A stretch of DNA of 64,000 bases from Paenibacillus sp. JDR-2. GTDB taxonomy: Bacteria > Bacillota > Bacilli > Paenibacillales > Paenibacillaceae. The notes below the pieces were generated by a model. The model was not told where the DNA came from. It made no database searches and was given only the letters and a program-made list of their open reading frames with translations. How positions within the stretch are numbered: the first letter of the stretch is position 1; every line of letters starts with the position of its first letter. The stretch is taken from NCBI RefSeq assembly GCF_000023585.1, contig NC_012914.1, positions 7,105,501 through 7,169,500 of the forward strand, written 5' to 3'. This document shows, piece by piece, positions 33,895-41,953 of the stretch. The position numbers were made by a program, and so were the translations under genes.

Positions 33895-34374
33895 CTACTT
33901 GTGGTACGGTTCCCCGCGGTTAATCTTCACCGCGCGGTAGATCTGCTCGATCAGCACCAGCCGCATCAGCTGGTGCGGCAGCGTCATGCGCCCGAAGCTG
34001 AGCTTCTGCTGGGCGCGCTGCAGCACCGCGGGAGCGAGCCCCGTGCTCCCGCCAATGACAAAAGCCACGTGGCTTCGCCCATACGTGGCCAACTTATCGA
34101 GCTGTTCCGCGAGATCCTCGCTGGACCAGAGCTCGCCGCCAATCGCGAGCGCGACAACATGGGCGTCCGGCTTCAGCTGCGCAAGAAGCCGTTCCCCCTC
34201 CCGCTCGCGCACTTGCGCTTCCTCCGCCGGACTCATCGTCTCCGGCGCCTTCTCGTCGGGCACTTCCGTGAGCGTCAGCCTCACGTACGGCCCGAGCCGC
34301 TTGGCATACTCCGCGATGCCCTGCACCAAATATTTTTCCTTAAGCTTGCCAACCGAAGCAATCTGTATATGCAT
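33895..34374 (-). CDS. rlmH: 23S rRNA pseudouridine-1915 N3-methyltransferase RlmH
   Basis: A 159-residue SPOUT methyltransferase of exactly the family length. It methylates pseudouridine 1915 of 23S rRNA using S-adenosylmethionine. Diagnostic segments are VGKLKEKYLVQGIAEYAKRL at the N-terminus, VAFVIGGSTGLAP (the SAM-binding knot), MTLPHQLMRLVLIEQIYRA and the C-terminal GEPYHK. Its presence near the wal operon agrees with the origin region of Bacillales. An AAGGGATG stretch precedes the ATG. Confidence 0.97.
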   Translation of the reverse strand: MHIQIASVGKLKEKYLVQGIAEYAKRLGPYVRLTLTEVPDEKAPETMSPAEEAQVREREGERLLAQLKPDAHVVALAIGGELWSSEDLAEQLDKLATYGRSHVAFVIGGSTGLAPAVLQRAQQKLSFGRMTLPHQLMRLVLIEQIYRAVKINRGEPYHK

Positions 34375-34510
34375 GAATGTTCATCCCTTATGTATATTGG
34401 CAACCCTATTCCCTCTAGCATACCGAAAAAACGCTCTACTTGCCGCGCTGCAATCTCACTGGTTTCCATTCAAGCCAGCCGCTCTTACGTTCCACGTGGA
34501 ACTCTTTTTG

Positions 34511-35212
34511 CTACTTGGCTCCAGCGTCAACCAGCAGCTGCTCGATTTCTTTAAACCCTCTCTTGCGAGCATGCTGCAGCGGCGTAACGCCGTCATTGTC
34601 GGCCAGATTGACATCCGCGCCATGCTCGATCAGCAGATTCACCGTCTCTACCTGCCGCTTGTTGCCGTTATTGAGAATAATGGCTTCCAGCAATGCGGTC
34701 CAGCCCAGCTTGTTGACATGGTTCACATTCGTGTCCGTCCGCTCGAGCAGCTCACGAACCACCTCAACGTGGCCATGTTCCGAGGCCGGTATGATGGCTA
34801 TGCCCCCGTATCGGTTCGTTATTTTCGTATCCGCCCCGGCATCAATCGTAAGCCTCAGAATATCCACATACCCTTCGGCTCCGGCATACAAGAAAGGCGA
34901 GTTTAGCATATCGTCCCGTAAATTCACATCCGCTCCCGCTTCAGTCAGCACCTCTGCCACCGCAAAATCCTTCTTGTAGGTTGCAATCATAAGAGGGGTG
35001 CGTCCCTTGTCATCCTGAACGTCCAGGTTTGCGCCGTTTTGAATCAGTTGGCGGACTTTCTCCGCATGTCCATCCTCCGAGGCTTGAAGCAGCTGCTCAT
35101 CCATCGTTCCCATTACGCTTACACTCTCCTTTTCTTGAATATGACGTTCGTCCCCGGCACCGTTGCCGCATCCTTGAAGCAGCAGGAGGCATGCAAGCAT
35201 CCATTTCTTCAT
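34511..35212 (-). CDS. Ankyrin-repeat lipoprotein
   Basis: A 233-residue protein. It starts MKKWMLACLLLLQGCGNG, a short signal peptide with lipobox LQGC, so it is probably anchored on the outer face of the membrane. About five ankyrin repeats fill the rest, for example DDKGRTPLMIATYKKDFAVAEVLTEAGADVN and DNDGVTPLQHARKRGFKEIEQLLVDAGA. Ankyrin repeats mediate protein binding; the partner is unknown. ATG 35212 has AGGGGG upstream; a longer frame extending upstream lacks support and would bury the signal peptide. Confidence 0.88.
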   Translation of the reverse strand: MKKWMLACLLLLQGCGNGAGDERHIQEKESVSVMGTMDEQLLQASEDGHAEKVRQLIQNGANLDVQDDKGRTPLMIATYKKDFAVAEVLTEAGADVNLRDDMLNSPFLYAGAEGYVDILRLTIDAGADTKITNRYGGIAIIPASEHGHVEVVRELLERTDTNVNHVNKLGWTALLEAIILNNGNKRQVETVNLLIEHGADVNLADNDGVTPLQHARKRGFKEIEQLLVDAGAK

Positions 35213-35249
35213 CGGGTATCCCCCTGTGCAGGCCCAACCCTGCCTTATG

Positions 35250-35283
35250 AAAAAGGCGCCCCGCACCCATGCGGCAAGCGCCT
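35250..35283 (-). terminator. Terminator of the CxxH/CxxC gene
   Basis: On the minus strand AGGCGC and GCGCCT form the outer stem, with CCGCA/TGCGG inside, followed by TTTTT. Confidence 0.8.
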
Positions 35284-35300
35284 CAATGTCATTCCTCTTT

Positions 35301-35471
35301 CTATACCACCAAAAACTCGGCGGCTGCCTCCCCGCAAAGATCGCAGCTGCGAGGCGGATCCCAATCCGCAAATTCCGTTTCCTTTAAATCGACAATATCC
35401 GGCGCATCCTCGTATTCGTCCACAAATTTATCAATCGCCAGCTCTACATGCTGCTTGCACACACAATACAT
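35301..35471 (-). CDS. CxxH/CxxC small protein (BA_5709-like family)
   Basis: A 56-residue protein, easily missed because of its size. Read on the minus strand it begins MYCVCKQHVELAIDKFVDEY, continues EDAPDIVDLKETEFADWDPP and ends RSCDLCGEAAAEFLVV. The CKQH (CxxH) near the N-terminus and CDLC (CxxC) near the C-terminus are the signature of a small putative zinc-binding family that sits beside rlmH in many Bacillales. GAGGAAG lies 10 bases before the ATG, and a terminator follows its stop. Function unknown; the Cys/His set suggests one metal site. Confidence 0.88.
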   Translation of the reverse strand: MYCVCKQHVELAIDKFVDEYEDAPDIVDLKETEFADWDPPRSCDLCGEAAAEFLVV

Positions 35472-35629
35472 TCGAATTTCGCTTCCTCTTCAATGTTGTT
35501 TATTATATAGCTAGCATAGCAAACAAGCCTGCCGATGTGAAGTAATCCGGCCAATTCTCCCTTTCATTTCCTTCCGCCTGCCATCCCGCTATAATGATTA
35601 CAAGTCAATACCAAGAAGGAGTCTATCCC

Positions 35630-35959
35630 GTGTTTATTGCTATTGTCCTGTTCGTAATTGCCGGACTGGCCGAGATTGGCGGCGGTTATCTGGTCTGGTT
35701 ATGGCTGCGCGAAGCAAAGCCGCTCTGGTACGGTATCGTAGGCGGCATTATCCTGATTGCGTACGGCGTTATTCCCACCCTACAAAATTTCCCCTCTTTT
35801 GGCCGCGTCTATGCTGCTTATGGAGGAGTCTTTATCATTTTGGCCGTTCTCTGGGGATGGCTCATCGATAAAAAAGCTCCCGATCTCTACGACTGGATCG
35901 GAGCCGCCGTCTGCATCATCGGGGTTGCCATTATGCTCTATGCTCCCCGTGGCAGCTAA
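35630..35959 (+). CDS. YnfA/UPF0060 family membrane protein
   Basis: A 109-residue protein with four predicted helices. It matches the UPF0060 family in length and in AGLAEIGGGYLVWLWLRE, GGVFIILAVLWGWLIDKKAPDLYDWIGA and the end AIMLYAPR. Family members resemble small multidrug-resistance transporters, but their substrate is not established. The GTG at 35630 is chosen because AAGAAGGAG lies 8 bases before it and it yields the family's usual N-terminus; a longer reading from an ATG at 35594 adds unrelated residues. Confidence 0.9.
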   Translation: MFIAIVLFVIAGLAEIGGGYLVWLWLREAKPLWYGIVGGIILIAYGVIPTLQNFPSFGRVYAAYGGVFIILAVLWGWLIDKKAPDLYDWIGAAVCIIGVAIMLYAPRGS

Positions 35960-35969
35960 CCGCAAATTA

Positions 35970-36006
35970 AAAGCCGCACGGGCACCCACTCTGCCCGTGC
36001 GGCTTT
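35970..36006. terminator. Bidirectional terminator
   Basis: AAAGCCGCACGGGCA pairs perfectly with its complement around a 7-base loop, A-rich on the left and T-rich on the right, between convergent genes. Confidence 0.85.
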
Positions 36007-36010
36007 GTAT

Positions 36011-36922
36011 TTACGGTTGGCTAATCCGGATACTGCCGCTGTCCGTACGAACCTTGATGACTTCTCCCGAAGTCCCTTGCTGATCCGGTTTATGAATGGA
36101 ACCGGAATCCGAATCGAGATCAAACATACCCCCATACGAAGAAGGAATCTCGATTTTCACGCTGCCCGAGTCGCTCTTTACGTCAGCGCCGCTTGTATCA
36201 TCCTTCACCAAACGAATACTGCCGGAATCGGAACGTACGACAGCCTTGCCGCTCAGATGATCGATCGTTATGCTGCCGGAATCCGAGGAAGCCTTCAGCT
36301 CTGCAAGAACAGTTCCCGCATGGATGCTTCCCGAATCCGATTTGATCGACAAGCTGCTGCCTTTGAAGCTCTCCAGCTTGATGCTTCCGGAATCCGCCTT
36401 CAACGTCAGCGTGCCAGCCTCGAAGCTGCCCAGTCTAATGCTTCCCGAATCTGTTTCCACCTGACTGTCAGCTGCTTTTGCGCCATCTACTCTTACCGAA
36501 CCCGAATCGCTTTTTACATTCAACGACTTAAGGGACGACATTGCGTCTTCGGTCAGTGATACGGTTACGACCTGCTTCTCGTTCCAGCCCGAGAAGTCAA
36601 AGAAATTAAGGCGCCATTTCTCTTTCATCCGAAGATTAAGCTTTCCGTTCTCAACTCTTGCGTTCTTAATCTGGTCGATAACCTCCGGCTTTGCTTTGCC
36701 TTCCACATGAATCGAGTTGCTTCCGTCTGTACTAGGAACAAAATTAATATCAAGACCAAGGCCGTCGGATGCAATACTAAGATCTTGCATTGTATCTTCG
36801 AGCTGCAAGGTATGGGCATATTCCTTGCTCTTCACACCGCCGAATTGATATTGGAACAACGCCATTATCCCAATCGCCACTAGGACCACTCCTATCGTAT
36901 TTCTGACCCATCGTCTATTCAT
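36011..36922 (-). CDS. DUF4097 beta-repeat membrane-anchored protein
   Basis: A 303-residue protein with an N-terminal membrane anchor (residues about 6-24, NTIGVVLVAIGIMALFQYQF). The rest is extracytoplasmic and, from about residue 145 on, consists of nine copies of a short unit around S/T/A-D-S-G-S-I/V, spaced about 15-25 residues apart. This is the DUF4097 beta-helix pattern. Family members often lie near membrane-stress genes. Function unknown; structural or sensing role suspected. GGGAGAG precedes the ATG. It lies downstream of htrA but after a strong terminator, so it is separately transcribed. Confidence 0.88.
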   Translation of the reverse strand: MNRRWVRNTIGVVLVAIGIMALFQYQFGGVKSKEYAHTLQLEDTMQDLSIASDGLGLDINFVPSTDGSNSIHVEGKAKPEVIDQIKNARVENGKLNLRMKEKWRLNFFDFSGWNEKQVVTVSLTEDAMSSLKSLNVKSDSGSVRVDGAKAADSQVETDSGSIRLGSFEAGTLTLKADSGSIKLESFKGSSLSIKSDSGSIHAGTVLAELKASSDSGSITIDHLSGKAVVRSDSGSIRLVKDDTSGADVKSDSGSVKIEIPSSYGGMFDLDSDSGSIHKPDQQGTSGEVIKVRTDSGSIRISQP

Positions 36923-37041
36923 GGTTGATTTCTCTCCCTCTCTGCTCTCTTGCTTCTTGAGTATATTTTACGCCAGCAGACTTTTGCCAGAAACCTTCCA
37001 GAGGATGGCTCGAGGGTTAGACTTTAGTCGGGGTAAAGCAC

Positions 37042-37078
37042 AAAAAAAACCGTGCCAACAGTTTCCCGTCAGCACAGC
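37042..37078 (-). terminator. Terminator of htrA
   Basis: On the minus strand CTGTGCTGACGG and CTGTTGGCACGG form a 12-bp stem with wobbles closed by a GAAA tetraloop, followed by eight T residues. Confidence 0.85.
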
Positions 37079-37089
37079 TTCATTATGCT

Positions 37090-38448
37090 TTATTCATCCT
37101 TCGTTTTCTCCGCCAGCTTGAACGATGCCGTCATCAGCTTGCCGTCACGGTAGAACGTCACTTTAATCTCATCGCCGATATGCTTCTGCTGGTACAAGTA
37201 TTGGCGCAGCTCCATGGTGCTGCTAATGCTCTTCTCGTCCAGCTTCACGATCACATCATTCAGCTTCATACCCGCGTCCTTTGCTGGTCCTACCGCTTCA
37301 AGCACGATAACCCCATTGAGTACTTCATCAGGGAGACTCAGCTCAGGCAGTTCGGATTCCTCGCTTCCGGAAGCTGCGCCCGTGCCCTGATCAGTCTTGC
37401 CATTGCTGCCAGCCGCCTGTTCTTCCTGCTGCTTCTGCGCGAAATACTGCTCCAGGTCCACTGTATAAACACCAAGATAAGGGCGAGATACATATCCCTT
37501 CTCCATCAGGCTGTCGATAATCGGCATGGCGTTATCGATCGGAATCGCAAAGCCTAATCCCTCGACGCCTACCTCGGCAATCTTCATGCTGTTAATGCCA
37601 ACAACCTTGCCATCCATATCAATCAAGGGTCCGCCGCTGTTGCCTTCGTTAATGGAAACGTTCACCTGAATAACTTCCTGCTGCCAGTCATATACGCCAT
37701 CCTCATTCAAGGATACCGGCACGACCCGGTGCGTCTTGCTCACAATTCCCATCGACAGTGAGTCGCCAAGTCCAAGCGGATTGCCAATCGCAAGAACGAA
37801 TTCGGCTGGCTGCAGCTTCGATGATTTGCCAATCTCGGCTACCGTCTTAATGTCCTTGCCGTCCATCTCGAGCACCGCCAGGTCCGTAATCTGGTCGCTG
37901 CCAACGATCTTTGCTTCGCGCTTCTCGCCGTTCACGAGCATAACCTTCACCGACTCGGCGCCTGCAATGACATGATGATTCGTAATAATGTAGGCCTTGC
38001 CGTCCTTCAGCTTGAAGATAACGCCGGAGCCAACTCCTACCTCCTGCTTCGAACCCTGAATCTGTCCTTCCTCTCCACTGCCTGCCTGACCCTGGGCGCC
38101 GTCACCGGGAATAAGCCCATAAGGAACCGTCTGCTCATTAATGACGCTGACGACCGCCGGTCGAACCTTGGCCGAAGCCTGAATGGTTCTTTGCTCCAGC
38201 GAGGTGCTCCCGGATGCCGATACGCTTGCCGCATGCGAACCCGGGCCGATGCCACCGCCGCCAAAGACAAGCACAAACAACAATACCGCTGCCACCGCGC
38301 TGGTGAAAGAAGCAACAAATGCGATACGGACATTCGACCAGTTGCGCATTCCCTTTTTATTGGAGAAGGCAAATTCATCCTTCGAAGAAGTGGAACGAGC
38401 GCGTCTTGATACTTTTGTCGAATAGAAATCGTCATCAAATATTCCCAT
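37090..38448 (-). CDS. htrA: HtrA/DegP-like membrane serine protease with PDZ domain
   Basis: A 452-residue S1C protease. A short cytosolic N-terminus precedes a membrane helix (about residues 43-65, VRIAFVASFTSAVAAVLLFVLVF). The trypsin-like triad is complete: His in ITNHHVIAGA, Asp in TDLAVLEMDG and Ser in GNSGGPLIDMDG. A PDZ domain (about 330-450, YLGVYTVDLEQYF...AGMKLNDVIVKLDEKSI) carries a roughly 40-residue Gly/Ser/Glu-rich insertion. It degrades misfolded surface proteins. Position at the end of the wal operon matches the yycK/htrC gene. AAAGGAG precedes the ATG. Confidence 0.93.
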   Translation of the reverse strand: MGIFDDDFYSTKVSRRARSTSSKDEFAFSNKKGMRNWSNVRIAFVASFTSAVAAVLLFVLVFGGGGIGPGSHAASVSASGSTSLEQRTIQASAKVRPAVVSVINEQTVPYGLIPGDGAQGQAGSGEEGQIQGSKQEVGVGSGVIFKLKDGKAYIITNHHVIAGAESVKVMLVNGEKREAKIVGSDQITDLAVLEMDGKDIKTVAEIGKSSKLQPAEFVLAIGNPLGLGDSLSMGIVSKTHRVVPVSLNEDGVYDWQQEVIQVNVSINEGNSGGPLIDMDGKVVGINSMKIAEVGVEGLGFAIPIDNAMPIIDSLMEKGYVSRPYLGVYTVDLEQYFAQKQQEEQAAGSNGKTDQGTGAASGSEESELPELSLPDEVLNGVIVLEAVGPAKDAGMKLNDVIVKLDEKSISSTMELRQYLYQQKHIGDEIKVTFYRDGKLMTASFKLAEKTKDE

Positions 38449-38603
38449 CGTTACCGCTCCTTTCGATGTTTATGCTTGCCTTTGAAAATGGAACAAAAGA
38501 CTATTTTTACAATCTAGGAATGATTTCGAAAGATTAGACTACAATAATAATAGATTCACTCGCACACTCCTCCATCATAACGAAAAAGGAGCGAACCGTA
38601 TCT

Positions 38604-38825
38604 ATGAAAACAAAACCATTCTCCCCTTGGGAGCAAGTAGAGATCGCAGCCAAATTAGCTGATCTTAAGGAAGAGCACTACCGCACCGTCCTTACCCTCA
38701 GCGCTATGCTTGAGCTTCTCGTGGACAAGGGTTTGATCACCCGAGAAGAGCTGACCGCCAAAGCGGACGAGCTGGACAACCAGCTGGAGTCGTTTATTTC
38801 CTCCTCACTTCATCCCATGCCGTAG
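38604..38825 (+). CDS. Small hypothetical protein opposite the wal operon
   Basis: A 73-residue acidic, helical protein, not recognised: MKTKPFSPWEQVEIAAKLAD followed by LKEEHYRTVLTLSAMLELLVDKGLITREELTAKADELDN. The composition and helix periodicity look like a real protein. AAAAAGGAG lies about 12 bases before the ATG. It runs against the wal operon, between walJ and htrA, and its last 32 bases overlap the 3' end of walJ. No signal or membrane segment. Confidence 0.65.
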   Translation: MKTKPFSPWEQVEIAAKLADLKEEHYRTVLTLSAMLELLVDKGLITREELTAKADELDNQLESFISSSLHPMP

Positions 38826-39600
38826 GCCGGTCATGATATGTCGGACGCAGCGGATTCTCATTCTGCTTGAAAAATATTCCGTTATCCTCCATGACATTCC
38901 TCACTGTCAGCATGGCCAGATCCATCAGGTTATGGTCCAGACTGAGATGGGCAAGATACACCCGCTTCGTCCGGTCCGTCAGCAGCTCGCATAATGCCTC
39001 TCCGGCGGCAACATTCGACAAGTGCCCGACATCGCTCAGGATGCGGCGCTTAATGTTCCACGGGTAACGGCCCATGCGAAGCATCTCTGTATCATGATTC
39101 GATTCAAGCACCAGTACGTCCGAATCAATAATCGCCTGCTTCACTTTATCGCTCATATAACCAAGGTCGGTCGCAAGGCTCAGCTTTTCCCCGTTATCGA
39201 CAAACGTATATCCGACCGGCTCCGCCGCGTCATGCGAGATCGGGTAGGAGCAGACCTCCATCGTGCCGAACCGCAGCGACTCGCCCGTCTCCATAATGAC
39301 CCGCTTCTCCGGCTCAATGTTGCCGACATGGCGCTCCATACCGCCCCAGGTTCCTTCATTCGCAAAGATCGGCAGCTCGTACTTGCGGGCGAATGCGCCC
39401 AGTCCTTTAATATGATCGGAATGCTCATGCGTAACGAACAATGCGGACAGCTGATGACCGGACACGCCTTGATCGCGCATAAGCTCCTCTATTTTTTTCA
39501 TGCTGAGGCCGGCATCCACCAGCACCATTTTATCCCCGTTGCTTACTATCGTCGCATTGCCCGTAGAACCGCTTCCCAGTACCGTAAACGTAAGTCCCAT
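38794..39600 (-). CDS. walJ: Metallo-beta-lactamase-fold hydrolase WalJ (YycJ)
   Basis: A 268-residue MBL-fold protein. Metal ligands are in FVTHEHSDHIKGLG (HxHxDH), in YPISHDAAEPVGY, in SLATDLGYMSD and in YLAHLSLDHN. It matches YycJ/WalJ of the walRK operon, a probable 5'-3' exonuclease linked to coordination of DNA replication and cell division. It follows yycI by about 80 bases. The 3' end overlaps a small gene on the opposite strand. Confidence 0.94.
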   Translation of the reverse strand: MGLTFTVLGSGSTGNATIVSNGDKMVLVDAGLSMKKIEELMRDQGVSGHQLSALFVTHEHSDHIKGLGAFARKYELPIFANEGTWGGMERHVGNIEPEKRVIMETGESLRFGTMEVCSYPISHDAAEPVGYTFVDNGEKLSLATDLGYMSDKVKQAIIDSDVLVLESNHDTEMLRMGRYPWNIKRRILSDVGHLSNVAAGEALCELLTDRTKRVYLAHLSLDHNLMDLAMLTVRNVMEDNGIFFKQNENPLRPTYHDRPTAWDEVRRK

Positions 39601-39681
39601 CGCTTAACTTCTATCCTTTCCCCTGCTCCCATGAACACTAAAGCCATTCTATCCATCTGCCGCAACGCATCGTCCAACAAG

Positions 39682-40437
39682 CTACCGGACGCGGTCCAGC
39701 GATACTTCTTCCTTCACCTGCGCAACTTCCCCGTTAATCGCATGAATGTAATACTCGTTCCCGTCCTCCAGCAGCACCCGGTAATAAGGCGCCGCTACCT
39801 GCGTCTCCGTATCAAACATCTGACCATGGTAACCAAGCTGGATATCGGTAATCACCGCTCCTTCCGGCAGGTTCCGCTCTATAAACGGCGCCATAGCCTT
39901 CGAGGCAGGCAATACGGTCTGTTCCTTGGCTTCGCCCGGACCCGTCAGATCTACCCTTACCTGGCGGAAGCCGGTTATTTTCTGATTGCTGTAATAGAGC
40001 TCCAGCTTTACGTCAAACATGGGACGGTTATCCGCCATACGGTACAGCACGTATACGCCGTCTCTTGTCATCGCCGGATCGAACTTATACTTGTCCAAAT
40101 CGACAATCTGGCTGCCCAGCGTCTTGACGAGGTCCTTCTCGGAGAAAATAATCCGGCTGTCGACCGGCGTCTCCAGCTTCGTCTCCGGCAGCCCCTCAAG
40201 GTTGCCGCTGCGCAGCATATACGTTAAATCCCGCAGCTTCGGGGTTTCGACCGGCAGATTGGCGGACAGCTCAATCCCCTTCTGCTTCATGAAGGCGTAG
40301 GTCTCGCTCGGAAGCTCTGCTGTATTCTTGTTGGCGTTCAACTGCTCGCCGATGTTCGACCATACCTGATAGCCGAGCAAAATATTGAGCAGCAGAAACG
40401 AAATAATAAGCACGCTTTTGGCCCTGCCCCAATCCAC
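39682..40437 (-). CDS. yycI: Two-component system regulatory protein YycI (WalI)
   Basis: A 251-residue membrane-anchored extracytoplasmic protein. A single N-terminal helix (residues about 8-28, VLIISFLLLNILLGYQVW) is followed by an external domain related to YycH. YycH and YycI bind WalK and modulate its activity in relatives. The start is GTG (MDWGRAKSV), the usual N-terminus for YycI, with GGAGG upstream. It lies 28 bases after yycH. Confidence 0.92.
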   Translation of the reverse strand: MDWGRAKSVLIISFLLLNILLGYQVWSNIGEQLNANKNTAELPSETYAFMKQKGIELSANLPVETPKLRDLTYMLRSGNLEGLPETKLETPVDSRIIFSEKDLVKTLGSQIVDLDKYKFDPAMTRDGVYVLYRMADNRPMFDVKLELYYSNQKITGFRQVRVDLTGPGEAKEQTVLPASKAMAPFIERNLPEGAVITDIQLGYHGQMFDTETQVAAPYYRVLLEDGNEYYIHAINGEVAQVKEEVSLDRVR

Positions 40438-40465
40438 CTGATCTTCCGCCTCCGTTCGTTACGGC

Positions 40466-41953
40466 TTATTGCTTGCTTTCTTTATCCGGCGCGATTGAAT
40501 TCTGCAGCGGATCCGAGCCTCCGAACAGGTTATTGCCGTCCTTAGATGCGGTCTCCTGTCCCGAAGACTCCTTCCCGCCTTTATCCGCGCCGCTTCCTTC
40601 CGAATCATGTGCGGAGCTCGGGCTATCCTTTATTTCCTGCGGAACAAAACCTGTCGGATACGCTTCGACCAATGCCTCCTGCGTACCGTCTTCGAGCTGA
40701 ACCGCCCATATCGGAACAAACTTTAATTCATTATTTTCAAGCGGTTCGGCTTTAAGAGCCGGGAACAGGCGGACAACCTCCGAACGGCGGTCATAATGAT
40801 CCAGCGCATTGCGCAGCTGGGCACCGCCCGGCAGCCATCTGGCTTCCCTCGTCTTCGCCCGATTGGCTAGCGTAATGAGAGAACGGCTGTACTCCGTTAC
40901 GACTCCCTGCTGCAGCGTAAGGCGCATGCTTCCGTACTCGAAGTCTTTGGTTGCGATAACCGGATAGTTATCGACATACTGTTGGAACTCCGCGTATTTG
41001 CCCGTCTTGCCTTCAAGATTCAATCCCGGGTTAACGAAACGATTCAGGCCGTCCCATCCGCCATGCTGGTTAATGAATTCAATCGAAGCAAAAACATTCT
41101 CGCTAAGCGGATTTTCCTCGCTTTGCGAGGCGGCCGGGTTGGTGTAAATCATCCACACGCCCTTCTGCTCGATCTGTAGACCACGCTTGCCATCCGTATA
41201 AATCTGCGAGCCGCTACGGTCATAAAGCACCTTCGTTGTTGCCGGGTCAAGAAGATTCTGCTGCATGAGATCGGAAGAGTAGGCCTCATAAGGGAAGACC
41301 ATCTCCACTGATTGAATCGGCTGCTTCGGCAAGTAGATGCCGTCCGACGTCATCTGGTACTTCGGCTGGTACTCGCCGAAGCCGACATAGTCCTGCACGT
41401 CGCGGACCGTCAAATCCGCCTGCGTCGATTCGTATACCTTTTGCCCGTCGGCGCTGAAGAAGAATGTCCGGACTTCCTCGGAATCGGTCGCTTTGAAGAT
41501 CCAGATCCGGTCGATCATTTCGCCAAGGAACAGCAAATCTCCCTGCACCTTGAGCAGCTTTTTGAGCAGCTCTACCGGAATGCCGTTTTGGAAGCGCAGC
41601 TCAACGCCGATATCGTTCTTCCTTACTTCGTCCCAATTAAGCACGTTGGCGGGATTTCGCTGGAAGCCTTTAAACTCACGGCCCTGAATCCGGTCTTTCA
41701 GAATCATATTGTAGAACGTTGTCCCCGGGTACAGCACGGTATGCTCATTGTCGCCGAAGTGGAGGACAATCTCCTCAGGGAATATGACGTTTTCCGCATT
41801 TGATTTTTTGCCAAGCGGATCGGCATTAATATAATCCTGTCCCGTCTTGACCGTTGCGCCAAGGCCGGGCATGCTGTAGGCGAGGAAGTATGATTGAATC
41901 AAGCTGAGTGCGACAAGCATAACGAGCAGGAGCGTCTTCGCTTTCTCCATCAT
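40466..41953 (-). CDS. yycH: Two-component system regulatory protein YycH (WalH)
   Basis: A 495-residue protein with one membrane helix at residues about 6-28 (LLLVMLVALSLIQSYFLAYS) and a large external domain ending in a Ser/Gly/Lys-rich tail. Segment DPLGKKSNAENVIFPEEIVLHFGDN is typical. In Bacillus it restrains WalK together with YycI. The start overlaps the walK stop as ATGA; a second ATG directly follows. Confidence 0.92.
   Translation of the reverse strand: MMEKAKTLLLVMLVALSLIQSYFLAYSMPGLGATVKTGQDYINADPLGKKSNAENVIFPEEIVLHFGDNEHTVLYPGTTFYNMILKDRIQGREFKGFQRNPANVLNWDEVRKNDIGVELRFQNGIPVELLKKLLKVQGDLLFLGEMIDRIWIFKATDSEEVRTFFFSADGQKVYESTQADLTVRDVQDYVGFGEYQPKYQMTSDGIYLPKQPIQSVEMVFPYEAYSSDLMQQNLLDPATTKVLYDRSGSQIYTDGKRGLQIEQKGVWMIYTNPAASQSEENPLSENVFASIEFINQHGGWDGLNRFVNPGLNLEGKTGKYAEFQQYVDNYPVIATKDFEYGSMRLTLQQGVVTEYSRSLITLANRAKTREARWLPGGAQLRNALDHYDRRSEVVRLFPALKAEPLENNELKFVPIWAVQLEDGTQEALVEAYPTGFVPQEIKDSPSSAHDSEGSGADKGGKESSGQETASKDGNNLFGGSDPLQNSIAPDKESKQ

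Noticed and set aside
39022..40227. Long + strand open frame (about 400 codons) opposite walJ/yycI
   Set aside because: It lies antisense to two conserved wal-operon genes, lacks a ribosome binding site and its translation shows no family features. It is explained by codon bias of the real genes.
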